From CAYNTC01 sp964432925 (GTDB taxonomy: Bacteria > Planctomycetota > Phycisphaerae > Sedimentisphaerales > Anaerobacaceae): DNA of 44,213 bases. A model generated the notes under the pieces. It was not told the origin of the DNA and ran no database searches. It saw only the letters and a program-made list of their open reading frames with translations. The position numbers and the translations under genes are program-made. Position 1 is the first letter of the stretch, and the number at the start of each line of letters is the position of its first letter. This document shows, piece after piece, positions 15,766-24,283 of this stretch. The stretch covers positions 1 through 44,213 of the forward strand of contig CAYSPM010000005.1 in NCBI GenBank assembly GCA_964432925.1, in the 5' to 3' direction.

Positions 15766-17001
15766 CTAAGCCGTCTTGCCCGGCTTGTCTGGGCTCAGTG
15801 CTTGCTGATAGGCCAAGACAGTCTGTCGGGCTATTTTTCCCCAACTGTATTGCTCGGCTACGGCCTTACGGGCATTTCGAGACATATTTGTATAGTTGTC
15901 GTTTGTGAAACACTTTGCAACGGCTTCTGCGATAGCGTTCGGATCCTCCGGCGCAATGACATAACCTGTTTTTCCATCATCGGTCATTTCACCCAGCCCG
16001 CCGACATTTGTTGAGATCACCGGTATTCCCGCAGCGTATGCCATTGCGGTGTTGCCGCTCTGTGAGGCGCTAACGTACGGCTGAACCAGGACATTGGTAA
16101 CAGCCAGATACGCCTTCAAATCCTCGACCGGCAAGAAACGTATGTCTGTCCAGAGCTCGTCCGGCTTACAGTTCTCTGCGAGCTTACGCTTTAGATTTTT
16201 TTCGTCGCCTATCAAGACGGAGCCGGCAACCAAGAAGAAAGACTCCGGCAGTCGCTGTTTAATCAGTGGCATTGCTTCGATGAAGTAATCCAAGCCTTTG
16301 TAGGGTCTGATATTGCCGAGAAAAGCAATTATCTTTTTGTCGTCAGCTTTGTCGCGAACCTTTTTTGCAAGGGCCTTATTAAAGCCATACTGCGAAAACA
16401 ACGCGTCGAAATCGCCGTGAGGTATGACCGATATCTTCACCGGTGGAATTCCAAACCGACTTACTATCTGATCACGAGTATAATTGGCCAGGCCTATAAT
16501 ATGATCAACAGTATGATATATGCGGGCGTATTTCTTAATATGCTTCGGCTTTAGCTCATGGGGAAAGGGGTTGTGAGCCGTATAGACGACTCTGCAGCCA
16601 ACAAGATGCAACAGCTTTATCAATCCCCAATCAAAACTCGGCCAAACAATCCACATAAAGTGGACCAATTTAATACGCTTTAACAATATGTATATAAACA
16701 GAATCAATACATCCAACGGATATTCTATAGCTCTAAGCAAACGACGTAGTGGTCGGAACTGAGTTAGCCTGTTTACAAATCGCGCCAGGTAGAAAAAGCA
16801 TCGGAACACTTTTACACCAGGCACATCCGGAATATATTCGTGTGCGAACTCCGTTGTCGCAAATACCATTTTTTGGCCCTGTTTTACTAACGCGTCCAGA
16901 AAACAGTAGTCGTAGTTAGGCGAAAATTGACAGGCATCTATCACCAGGCATGTTTGCTCTCCGCAAGGAGTCCCTATGACTACGGAGCTATTGGTTTGCA
17001 T
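15766..17001 (-). CDS. Glycosyltransferase family 4
   Basis: A 411-residue GT-B glycosyltransferase. The acceptor half includes VVYTAHNPFPHELKPKH and a hydrophobic segment LDVLILFIYILLKRIKLVHFMWIVW. The donor half includes VIPHGDFDALF, IAFLGNIRPYKGLDYFIEAMPLI, QPYVSASQSGNTAMAYAAGIPVI and TDDGKTGYVI. The start overlaps the end of the preceding GT4 gene by 14 bp, so the pair is translationally linked. It would add one sugar of the repeat unit on the cytoplasmic face. Confidence 0.9.
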   Translation of the reverse strand: MQTNSSVVIGTPCGEQTCLVIDACQFSPNYDYCFLDALVKQGQKMVFATTEFAHEYIPDVPGVKVFRCFFYLARFVNRLTQFRPLRRLLRAIEYPLDVLILFIYILLKRIKLVHFMWIVWPSFDWGLIKLLHLVGCRVVYTAHNPFPHELKPKHIKKYARIYHTVDHIIGLANYTRDQIVSRFGIPPVKISVIPHGDFDALFSQYGFNKALAKKVRDKADDKKIIAFLGNIRPYKGLDYFIEAMPLIKQRLPESFFLVAGSVLIGDEKNLKRKLAENCKPDELWTDIRFLPVEDLKAYLAVTNVLVQPYVSASQSGNTAMAYAAGIPVISTNVGGLGEMTDDGKTGYVIAPEDPNAIAEAVAKCFTNDNYTNMSRNARKAVAEQYSWGKIARQTVLAYQQALSPDKPGKTA

Positions 17002-18211
17002 ATTTGCTTTTGCTTTCTTCTATAATTTGCTGTAGGTAGTCCAAAATCCGACGGGCATTTTGCTCGATGTCAAAGTCCTGTTCCGCTCTTTTTCTTGCCG
17101 CCTTTTGCATACGCTTACGCAGTTTGCTGTCATTGACTACTTTCATTATTGTATCTGCAAAGGCACCAACGTTTTTGGGTGGTACGAGTATCGCCCCTTC
17201 ACAATCCCCGATTGCAGCGGGTAGCCCGCCAACGGCAGTAGCAATAACGGGAACTCCGCAGGCCATCGTCTCCATGACAACATTTGGCATACCTTCGGTA
17301 TGAGTAGCGAGCACAAAAAGGTCGCTAACTTGCATCCATTTGCTCATTTGCTCCGGTTCGACTTCGCCGACCATTCGGATGGAGTCTTCAATATTTTTCC
17401 CCCTGATTAGTGCTTTCAGTGCCGATTCTTCCGGGCCTGAACCGCACATAACAAGCATCACATCTAAGCCTTTTCTGCGTATTTTTGAGAATGCTTCAAT
17501 CAGTTCGTATATACCCTTACGCTTGGTTAGATAGCCTGCATACAGCGCTATGAGCTTATCTGCCGGCAGGTCTAATTCTTTCCTTAAGGCCGATTTTTTT
17601 GAAATTGGAAAGAATTCCTGCAAGTCGATCACACCATAGACGCACAATGGGCGTTTTCCTGTTATTGCATGTAGTCCATCGGCTACGGCATGGCCACAAG
17701 CCAACGTCCCATCGAGCGCCTGAGCGGTTCTTACAAAGTGTCGATACATCATATTGCTGGTATGTGCAGTGACATTAACATCCACGCCTATAGCCAGACA
17801 TGCAGCAGGGATTTTTATATATCGTGCTAATCGTGCTGCCGCGTCACCATCAGGGAAAAGGTCTGTGGCATAGATGACATCGAATCTTCTTTCTTTATGT
17901 AGTTGAAGGACCTTTTCTTTCATTGCTCGGAAAGCAAACAAACCAGAGAAGCGGTTATACCAGTTGCCAGGAGGCCTGAGGTAAGGGACACTAATTGCAT
18001 CTAATCCATCAAAGTGACATAGCGGGACTTTATGGTCGTTGTCTTTCCACCTTTGAAAACGTCTGAGCAAGGCAGGGCACCAAACGCGTGGTACTACAAC
18101 CGTTATATCACCTGCCTGCCTGGCCATCTCTGAAAGTTGACGGGCAACGAAAATACCGTATCTCTTTTCCTTTTGTTGCGGAAATAAATGTGAGATAGCT
18201 AAAATCTTCAC
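16988..18211 (-). CDS. Glycosyltransferase family 4
   Basis: A 407-residue GT-B glycosyltransferase. The N-terminus reads KILAISHLFPQQKEKRYGIFVARQLSEMA. The donor half has LYAGYLTKRKGIYELIEAF, VMCGSGPEESALKAL and THTEGMPNVVMETMACGVPVIATAVGGLPA with the E-x7-E nucleotide-sugar motif. GTG 18211 is preferred as start because the homologous domain begins there; the frame extends upstream only to a TTG at 18289 through sequence without family features. No clear ribosome binding site precedes the GTG, so the start is uncertain. Confidence 0.88.
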   Translation of the reverse strand: MKILAISHLFPQQKEKRYGIFVARQLSEMARQAGDITVVVPRVWCPALLRRFQRWKDNDHKVPLCHFDGLDAISVPYLRPPGNWYNRFSGLFAFRAMKEKVLQLHKERRFDVIYATDLFPDGDAAARLARYIKIPAACLAIGVDVNVTAHTSNMMYRHFVRTAQALDGTLACGHAVADGLHAITGKRPLCVYGVIDLQEFFPISKKSALRKELDLPADKLIALYAGYLTKRKGIYELIEAFSKIRRKGLDVMLVMCGSGPEESALKALIRGKNIEDSIRMVGEVEPEQMSKWMQVSDLFVLATHTEGMPNVVMETMACGVPVIATAVGGLPAAIGDCEGAILVPPKNVGAFADTIMKVVNDSKLRKRMQKAARKRAEQDFDIEQNARRILDYLQQIIEESKSKYANQ

Positions 18212-18307
18212 TTTGTACGTATTTACTAATTTCGGTGGCAAATGAGACGGATTCTGTATTAGAATGAAGAGCTGAAGAGTTGCTAACAAAACGAAGACAA
18301 AGCCCTA

Positions 18308-19765
18308 TTACAAGGCATACGGCTGATGTTCGAACTCTTCTATTTCATCTTCTACTGACTCTTCGGCCAGGTCCTCAGTTGGGGCAGATTTAAGATAGCT
18401 TATGCGTTCTACTGCGACAACGACTGTCAAGAACACCCAGAAATGTTTGTGGTACAATTGACCGATGCTCATTCCATTTATCAGCAGGAATGTCAGAACA
18501 GCTCTGGCATATAGTTTTTCCCAGCCCAGCGGCATTCGTCTGACGGTGAACATCAGTATTATTGCAAAGACAGCGAACAGCAAAGCGGCTGGTATCCCGT
18601 ATGCTCCGAGAGCTAAAAAGAAATCATTGTGGGGCCAGTGTCGTGTTCCTGCTTGCTCGAACCAGCCGTAGTAACTTGTCCCCGTAGGTCTTCTAAAGGC
18701 GGCTTTGACGGCTTGTTTGATTGGGACCATTCTGTAACTAAGAGCTGTTTTAGCTCGCGGGATATCAGTCAGTCGTCCTGCAACTTCCGTTTCTAATCCG
18801 CTGCGTCTTGCGACCATCCCTGCGGATACAGAGGCGAGCAGAATTGTCGTAAGGACCAGTACCGCCAGAGCAGGGCGACGCAGAACCTGCCTAACAAATA
18901 ACAAGGGTGACAGCATTGTAAACGCAAGCGCAACGATAGCTCCACGAGACGCAATTCTCAGCAGCATTACCGGAAAGAACAGTATCGCAGCAAGATATAT
19001 GATTCGCCAGAATATGGTTTTATCGCGTGCGAACAGATAGATCGCAGACAAAAAGGCAAGGCCGGCCAACGCTGCCAACATGTTGGCGTCGATAGCCTGG
19101 CCGAGCGTTGCGGCATATCTTCCTTCAGAGGTTTCCGTGCTTCTGATGGCGGCACCGGTGAGGAACGTAAGAATGATCGTACCTATCGAACCTATCACGT
19201 ATGACCGAAGTGCCCAAACTAAAGTTTTTTCACTGTTTGTCTGGAGTATCCAATAAACAATAAAGACCAAAGCAAGCAATTGAAACTGTGTGAACGCCCG
19301 GCGGAGCTCCTGGCCCAGATACGGTGAAAACAGAGATGCCAAGAATATCCAGAATGTATACGCAACCAAAACCCACAGCGCCTTGTTGGGCACTCGCACT
19401 CTCGGTCGCGTTAACAGCAGATTCAGCGCAAAGGTTAAAGCAACGGCAATTCCAATGCCTCGGTCAAGACTGAACATTTGCCTGAAGCCGACACCAGCAC
19501 CGGTGGGCAGGGTTATCATCAAGATACAAAGTCCGAAGGTCGGCTTTATTAACATGCCGACAACAGTTGGTATAGCGATAACAACTGCACCGGCTACAGG
19601 ATTGTCGGTCAGGAAGATTATAGCGAATCCGATAATACAGATTACCGACCAAATCGCTAGCAACAGAAAGTTCATTATCGCCGGCAATTGAATATCGGAC
19701 GTCTGCTCGCCTGGCTCGTAATAGAGCTCGTCTTCGTATATTGGCTCAACAGCCTCAGAGTACAT
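18308..19765 (-). CDS. O-antigen ligase / Wzy-type polymerase family membrane protein
   Basis: A 485-residue protein with a charged N-terminus of about 25 residues, then about 11 hydrophobic segments. The periplasmic loop before the last helices carries GTSYYGWFEQAGTRHWPHND, and the H-N-D-F-F-L-A-L-x-A-Y-G motif is the hallmark of the O-antigen ligase/polymerase (Wzy_C, RfaL) family. It would polymerise flipped repeat units or ligate the chain in the periplasm. A long inverted repeat lies in its presumed leader at 19790-19866. Confidence 0.88.
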   Translation of the reverse strand: MYSEAVEPIYEDELYYEPGEQTSDIQLPAIMNFLLLAIWSVICIIGFAIIFLTDNPVAGAVVIAIPTVVGMLIKPTFGLCILMITLPTGAGVGFRQMFSLDRGIGIAVALTFALNLLLTRPRVRVPNKALWVLVAYTFWIFLASLFSPYLGQELRRAFTQFQLLALVFIVYWILQTNSEKTLVWALRSYVIGSIGTIILTFLTGAAIRSTETSEGRYAATLGQAIDANMLAALAGLAFLSAIYLFARDKTIFWRIIYLAAILFFPVMLLRIASRGAIVALAFTMLSPLLFVRQVLRRPALAVLVLTTILLASVSAGMVARRSGLETEVAGRLTDIPRAKTALSYRMVPIKQAVKAAFRRPTGTSYYGWFEQAGTRHWPHNDFFLALGAYGIPAALLFAVFAIILMFTVRRMPLGWEKLYARAVLTFLLINGMSIGQLYHKHFWVFLTVVVAVERISYLKSAPTEDLAEESVEDEIEEFEHQPYAL

Positions 19766-19789
19766 CGCTAAGCCCTACCTTGAAATAGA

Positions 19790-19866
19790 GCATTTGAGCA
19801 GCAGATAGTAGAACAGTAGAGTTAACTGAAAGAATTAAACAAGAAAGTTGTATTCTGCTCAAATGC
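19790..19866. repeat. 12-bp perfect inverted repeat upstream of the polymerase gene
   Basis: GCATTTGAGCAG at 19790-19801 and CTGCTCAAATGC at 19855-19866, separated by 53 bp with further partial complementarity (AGTAGAACAGTAG and CTACTCAACTA words). It lies in the 174-bp gap between the FrhB-like and polymerase genes and could be an attenuator-like leader structure or a small repeat element. Confidence 0.6.
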
Positions 19867-19939
19867 GGTCTCCTGTTCAACTACTCAACTATCATAAGAG
19901 ATTATCTGCATAACTACTTTCATCGGCTTTTTGAAACGT

Positions 19940-21208
19940 TCAGTTGTGTTGAGTTTTTGGGTTTGAGATGTTTCTCACTGCATTTCTTATCTTGCGTATG
20001 CGTCGACCCAGTTTTGTCTTGCTGAAAAGGACACGGGCCTCATGAAGATAGGTACTGTTGCCACGCGGTAGTTGCACATCCCATTCGGGCATTGTGATTC
20101 CGAATAAACGAGAAATGCGCATGCGCTTGTATTGGCGGAATTTCTTAGATGTTAGGTTCTTGCGCTGAGACTCGCAAACCTCTTCAAAAAAGATAGGTGT
20201 GACTTCAATGCGGCCCACAGAGATTAGCTCGCTGACTATTTGCTCGGCAAAGTGTGACCTGGTCAATATTATGGACCAAGACCGCTGCGTTTGTAGGAGT
20301 CGCCCTATCCAGGCATCACCGCACGCAAAATCCGCCAATTCTCCGGTAGCATCCACACAGTAGATGCACCGCTTATGTCTAGGGACATCTGAGCGGTGCA
20401 GGTAGTCAGGGTAGGCAGCGGTGATGGTTCTGCCATCCGTTGTGCGTGCGAACATCGAGCCGGGCTGACCATCCCCGCGAAATCTGAAGTATTCAACTTT
20501 AGCTGGATCAATTCCATCGAAAGTAATGAGGTCTTTGAGCCGGCGGAAATTGTGAAAGCCACCGCAGAAGTTGGCCATAGTATACGGAAATACTTTTGCC
20601 AGATTGGAATCTTCCCGCGTAGCTAAGCGAAGCGCAGCGACCTGGCATGGCGTGCCTATGAAGAGATACCGCCCCCCAGCTTCGACACATTGGCGCACCA
20701 GCACATTTGTTGTGGTTGGACAATACTTTGAGCCTTGGGCGCAGAGTAAATCATCTGGTGTGTGAGCGATAAATGATTCTGTCCTCGGTCCTTGTGGCCC
20801 ATAGGCAAAACGTGAAGCTGTTACACCATCAACCAGATTTTTATCAATAAGGTACCCGGCGATCTCAGTCATCACTCCACCTGAAGCAGCGTTTTCAATA
20901 ACACGCTCATCGGTAGAATGAGCAGCTATTGCTGTTCTGTACAATCCAAGCTCAAAGCTTCTGTTGGGCGCATCGCCATATTGCTCCTCAGCCATTTTAT
21001 TGATCGCCCAGCCTTTACCTGGGCAGACTTTGAATTCAATGCCTTTTCCGGAGGCATGATTTGCATCTATTATTTCCGGAACAAAAATGGACCTCTTATC
21101 ATCGAAGACCATCCGAATTGCCCCTGGTGGTGCGGCGCTTACACATGCGCCACATGACACGCAAAGACCGTAGCGGACAACGTCCTGAATACTATGAACT
21201 CTGCCCAA
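19940..21208 (-). CDS. FrhB-like Fe-S protein (coenzyme F420 hydrogenase/dehydrogenase beta subunit family)
   Basis: A 422-residue member of the FrhB family, often found in polysaccharide clusters next to pyruvyl transferases, where the reaction is not defined. N-terminal ferredoxin-like motif CVSCGACVSAAP has three cysteines and an alanine where the fourth is expected. Other features are KVCPGKG, NAASGGVMTEIAGYLI, GTPCQVAALRL and RCIYCVDATGELADFACGDAW. The start appears to be TTG 21208 with ACAGGAT about 8 nt upstream; no ATG is available before the first motif. It lies directly downstream of the pyruvyl transferase gene. Confidence 0.85.
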   Translation of the reverse strand: MGRVHSIQDVVRYGLCVSCGACVSAAPPGAIRMVFDDKRSIFVPEIIDANHASGKGIEFKVCPGKGWAINKMAEEQYGDAPNRSFELGLYRTAIAAHSTDERVIENAASGGVMTEIAGYLIDKNLVDGVTASRFAYGPQGPRTESFIAHTPDDLLCAQGSKYCPTTTNVLVRQCVEAGGRYLFIGTPCQVAALRLATREDSNLAKVFPYTMANFCGGFHNFRRLKDLITFDGIDPAKVEYFRFRGDGQPGSMFARTTDGRTITAAYPDYLHRSDVPRHKRCIYCVDATGELADFACGDAWIGRLLQTQRSWSIILTRSHFAEQIVSELISVGRIEVTPIFFEEVCESQRKNLTSKKFRQYKRMRISRLFGITMPEWDVQLPRGNSTYLHEARVLFSKTKLGRRIRKIRNAVRNISNPKTQHN

Positions 21209-21254
21209 GATTAAATCCTGTATGCTACTCTGCGAAGTACCTACTCCGCCGAAG

Positions 21255-21265
21255 CCCCTTAGGGG
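21255..21265. repeat. CCCCTTAGGGG palindrome between FrhB-like and pyruvyl transferase genes
   Basis: A short palindrome with flanks CGAAG and GAAGCTCGC, close to the word found inside both MITE-like copies (CGCCCCTTAGGAGCTTCC at 43156-43173). It is probably a remnant of the same modular repeat. Confidence 0.5.
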
Positions 21266-21283
21266 GAAGCTCGCTATGTAGCA

Positions 21284-22606
21284 CTAGTTGACCGAGGCCT
21301 TTCTCGACTTGATCATTTTCGAGACCTCGTCAAGCTTACCCAAAAGCTCACGGCTTACTTGCTGAAGGGATTTTTGAATATCTTTACGAGCATCAAATAG
21401 CGACAAAGCCTTTTGGCTGGCTGCTTGCTCATCGCAGACATCCATATTGACGATATAGTTTTCACAACGGCACATATCACCGATAATTCCATGCGTTCGG
21501 TTATCTCGGCGGTTGGTAAGCCCCATAAACGGCGCGGCTACGGCAACGCTTCCAATAAGCGAGTGGGTACGCTGGCCTACAAGGAAATCACACTCTTTGA
21601 TTATGGCTTTTAGCAGCCTTGCAGGCATATCCTGGTCGATTATGGTATAGTTGTCAAGGCCGGATTTCATCGCTTCTGTGACATGTTGCGCTGCAGTAAT
21701 GTCACTGCTGTCCTGTTCGATTGCATGGGGCAGGAAAACGATAAAGGCATTTCGCTCAGCTATCAGAGTGTCGAAGAGTGTTGCGAGGTATTTTGCATGG
21801 GCTTTTTGCTTTTGAAGACCTTTTAGTTCGGGCTTGAAGCGCGTGTACACCTCGCCTTTTTCAAGCACGGCTGCTGCGACAATCTGCCTTCTTTCCCGAC
21901 GTGCGCAGTTGTAACGGGCTCGCCCGCCGTAGGCGGACAAGCTTTGCAGGATTTTTTGCGCTGCTTCTGGTTCTTCCGGTCGCATAGCAAAGGCAGGATC
22001 AGGTGCGATAACGAACTTATCTGACATGCCCAATGCGCGGATCATACTTGTAAATGAAAATCGCTCGCGAAAGACACAGAAGTCGCTTTCAGAAACCGCA
22101 CGTCGATATAGCCAGGTTTTGTATATTTTACCGATTCGTCCGACTCCGGTGCTTGCACCAAGAATGCCGACGCACTTTCCTGCTTTCTTGGCAAGGTGGA
22201 TAATTCCACACGATTCGGCGCAGAAGACGCCATCGTGGCCTACAACCACATACTCAGCAGATTCAAAGAACTCCTGAAGTGGACGATAGATTGAGCTCGA
22301 AGAGCTGACGAGCCTTTTGAGTCTTGAGTACCATCCGAGTCGCAGTTGCAGTGAGACTAACGCCTGGCCAAGCGTTCGGCCCCATTCGGGCAGTGTTTGT
22401 TTGCTTTCGACGCGCAAAATCCATCTGCTTGGAAAAACCGTGATGCCGGGGCGGTGTGTTATTTGCTCGACATTATCAAAGAGGCCGATTTGGACCTCGC
22501 GATCATCGCGTAGCATATCTGAGATGCCCCTTGCTATAGCTTCTTCCCCTTTATTAGCAAGGGGAACTTGGTCTGCGATCAATATGTGTTGAATATCTTC
22601 TCGCAT
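21284..22606 (-). CDS. Polysaccharide pyruvyl transferase family protein
   Basis: A 440-residue member of the CsaB/ExoV family, which transfers pyruvate from phosphoenolpyruvate to a sugar as a ketal. Seen motifs: IADQVPLANKGEEAIARG at the N-terminus, VVVGHDGVFCAESCGIIH, VGILGASTGVGRIG, and the C-terminal VGQRTHSLIGSVAVAAPFMGL. ATG 22606 is chosen because TAGGAA lies 8 nt upstream; the longer frame to 22648 runs into a repeat. A palindrome is inserted in the coding sequence at 21922-21938 and encodes SAYGGRAR near residue 220. It pairs with the FrhB-like gene, as in many clusters. Confidence 0.85.
   Translation of the reverse strand: MREDIQHILIADQVPLANKGEEAIARGISDMLRDDREVQIGLFDNVEQITHRPGITVFPSRWILRVESKQTLPEWGRTLGQALVSLQLRLGWYSRLKRLVSSSSSIYRPLQEFFESAEYVVVGHDGVFCAESCGIIHLAKKAGKCVGILGASTGVGRIGKIYKTWLYRRAVSESDFCVFRERFSFTSMIRALGMSDKFVIAPDPAFAMRPEEPEAAQKILQSLSAYGGRARYNCARRERRQIVAAAVLEKGEVYTRFKPELKGLQKQKAHAKYLATLFDTLIAERNAFIVFLPHAIEQDSSDITAAQHVTEAMKSGLDNYTIIDQDMPARLLKAIIKECDFLVGQRTHSLIGSVAVAAPFMGLTNRRDNRTHGIIGDMCRCENYIVNMDVCDEQAASQKALSLFDARKDIQKSLQQVSRELLGKLDEVSKMIKSRKASVN
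21918..21942. repeat. GCC-N3-GGC palindrome inside the pyruvyl transferase coding sequence
   Basis: CCGCC GTA GGCGG at 21924-21936. Read on the minus strand, 21 bases from 21942 to 21922 match 22700-22720 at 19 positions (GCTTGYCCGCCTAYGGCGGG core). The repeat is in frame and adds a few residues in a likely surface loop. Confidence 0.7.
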
Positions 22607-22634
22607 TGAAATTCCTACAATGTAGGGTAAGGCT

Positions 22635-22720
22635 TTCATCCTTCGCACCCCTTAGGGGGGAGAATGGATGCCCCACAACGACCAAATCTGTGTGCTAAAG
22701 CTTGCCCGCCTATGGCGGGC
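22635..22720. repeat. Composite of two small palindromic repeats upstream of the pyruvyl transferase gene
   Basis: 22635-22670 contains TTCATCCTTCGCA, then CCCCTTAGGGG, then GGAGAATGGA. The outer words match the reverse complement of 43168-43216, where a GCAGCGCTGC palindrome replaces the central one. 22704-22720 is a perfect GCCCGCC TAT GGCGGGC palindrome. Together they fill the 126-bp gap between the flippase stop and the pyruvyl transferase start. Confidence 0.6.
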
Positions 22721-22732
22721 CCACCTTGTCTG

Positions 22733-24283
22733 CTACCTGCCAAGTCCTGGCAGAATTGTTGAAAACCTTTTACGCTCGATCGGCCTAAGACTTAGGAACC
22801 ACCCTCCCAGTAAAGTAACAATCCCTGCGGTAACTACCACTGCCGAAATACCCAACCATGACTTCGGTGGCGCCAGGTAGCTCCATAAACTGATTATTAC
22901 TAAGCTCGGCAGACAACCCAATAGCGCCGGCCACCATATATTCATGATTGCCTCCAGTGCTGATACGTTCATCTTACGATTGAAGTACATTGGCAACAGC
23001 AGGCCGGAGATTAACACTATGGGTATGAAATTGGACCACGCTACAGCAAGCAAACCCCAATTGAATACTTTGACTGAGACAACTGAAGCAATTACACAAA
23101 TTAGAGCAGTAAGACCCGTAAGAACACCGAAGACTCGGTGCTGGCCACGACCAACCAACACGAGGAAGTTACTATGCTGGGCCAGTCGGAGAGAATGGGC
23201 CACAGCTAAGATAGCAAGAATTACAGCCATCCGGTTAATAATGCTCGGCTCCTGAAATCTATCACCGACCCATACCCATAAAAATTCCTTACCCATCACG
23301 ACAAAAAAATACGCTGCGGGGATTATCAGAAGCAGACTATACTTCTGGGTCAGGAAAGATAGCTCTTTTACTCTCGTATGGTCATCTCGGGCATCGAGGT
23401 CGCTGACAGCGGGCATTATAGCGCGTGTAAAAGCCTGGAGCAACTGCGTTAGCAGCAAAACCGCTGCTGCTGCTATCGCGAATTGAGTGACTTCTGACGT
23501 GCCAATAAAAATACCAATGACCAGGTCGCTCGCTTTGAAGATTATTATTGCGCCCATCGTGTACAGAAAGGTGTTCATTCCGTAGCTAATCATTTCTTTC
23601 AGAAGAGCAAAGTCTATATTTGACAGCGAGAACAAGGGTATCGGCAGCAACTTTTTTACAAAGAAAACCTGAGAGACTCTGACGAGAATTTCACTAATTC
23701 CAAATATCAGGCCCATAGTTACAAGACCATAGCCTTGCACAAGTAGCACTACCAACAGGATAGTTCTGGCCAGCAAAAAGAATAATATCGTTGAATTCAC
23801 GATGTCGTAACGCTGCAGGCCGGCAAGTACTGCGCTAAATAGTTGCAACGGCATGGCGATTGCGAAGCATAATCCTACGACGAGCACAAGAGTAGCTGCT
23901 GCGGTAATTAGTTCCGGCTCGATGGCAAACCAGGAGTCGACGTTGTAGTAAATCAAAATACTCAGAAAAACACACAGAACAGCCATGCAAAGGAAAAAGA
24001 ATAACGATGTGCTGGTTATTTTCTGGACGCCGAGGCGATCTTCTTTTGCAAGGGACATGGGGACGTACCTGTTTATTGAGCTGCTAAGTCCCATGCTGAA
24101 AATACCGCCATAGCGGAACAGCGAGCCGATCAGGATCCAAACACCATAGCGCTGCTCACCAAGCCGGCCGAGGAAAAATCGAATTAGAAAAAAGCCGACA
24201 AGGGCATTGCTCAGCAGTGCCAGCACATTAAAGGCTGTGTTGTAGACAAGTCTTTTCGATGTAGTGACGGATTGTTCAGTCAT
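22733..24283 (-). CDS. Wzx-type polysaccharide flippase (MOP superfamily)
   Basis: A 516-residue membrane protein with about 14 hydrophobic helices. The N-terminus (KRLVYNTAFNVLALLSNALVGFFLIRFFLGRLGEQRYGVWILIGS) is typical of the oligosaccharidyl-lipid flippase family, and ARDDHTRVKELSFLTQKYSLLL lies in the central cytoplasmic loop. It would move the undecaprenyl-linked repeat unit to the outer face of the inner membrane. Its ATG overlaps the stop of the upstream DUF2723 gene (TAATG). Confidence 0.92.
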   Translation of the reverse strand: MTEQSVTTSKRLVYNTAFNVLALLSNALVGFFLIRFFLGRLGEQRYGVWILIGSLFRYGGIFSMGLSSSINRYVPMSLAKEDRLGVQKITSTSLFFFLCMAVLCVFLSILIYYNVDSWFAIEPELITAAATLVLVVGLCFAIAMPLQLFSAVLAGLQRYDIVNSTILFFLLARTILLVVLLVQGYGLVTMGLIFGISEILVRVSQVFFVKKLLPIPLFSLSNIDFALLKEMISYGMNTFLYTMGAIIIFKASDLVIGIFIGTSEVTQFAIAAAAVLLLTQLLQAFTRAIMPAVSDLDARDDHTRVKELSFLTQKYSLLLIIPAAYFFVVMGKEFLWVWVGDRFQEPSIINRMAVILAILAVAHSLRLAQHSNFLVLVGRGQHRVFGVLTGLTALICVIASVVSVKVFNWGLLAVAWSNFIPIVLISGLLLPMYFNRKMNVSALEAIMNIWWPALLGCLPSLVIISLWSYLAPPKSWLGISAVVVTAGIVTLLGGWFLSLRPIERKRFSTILPGLGR

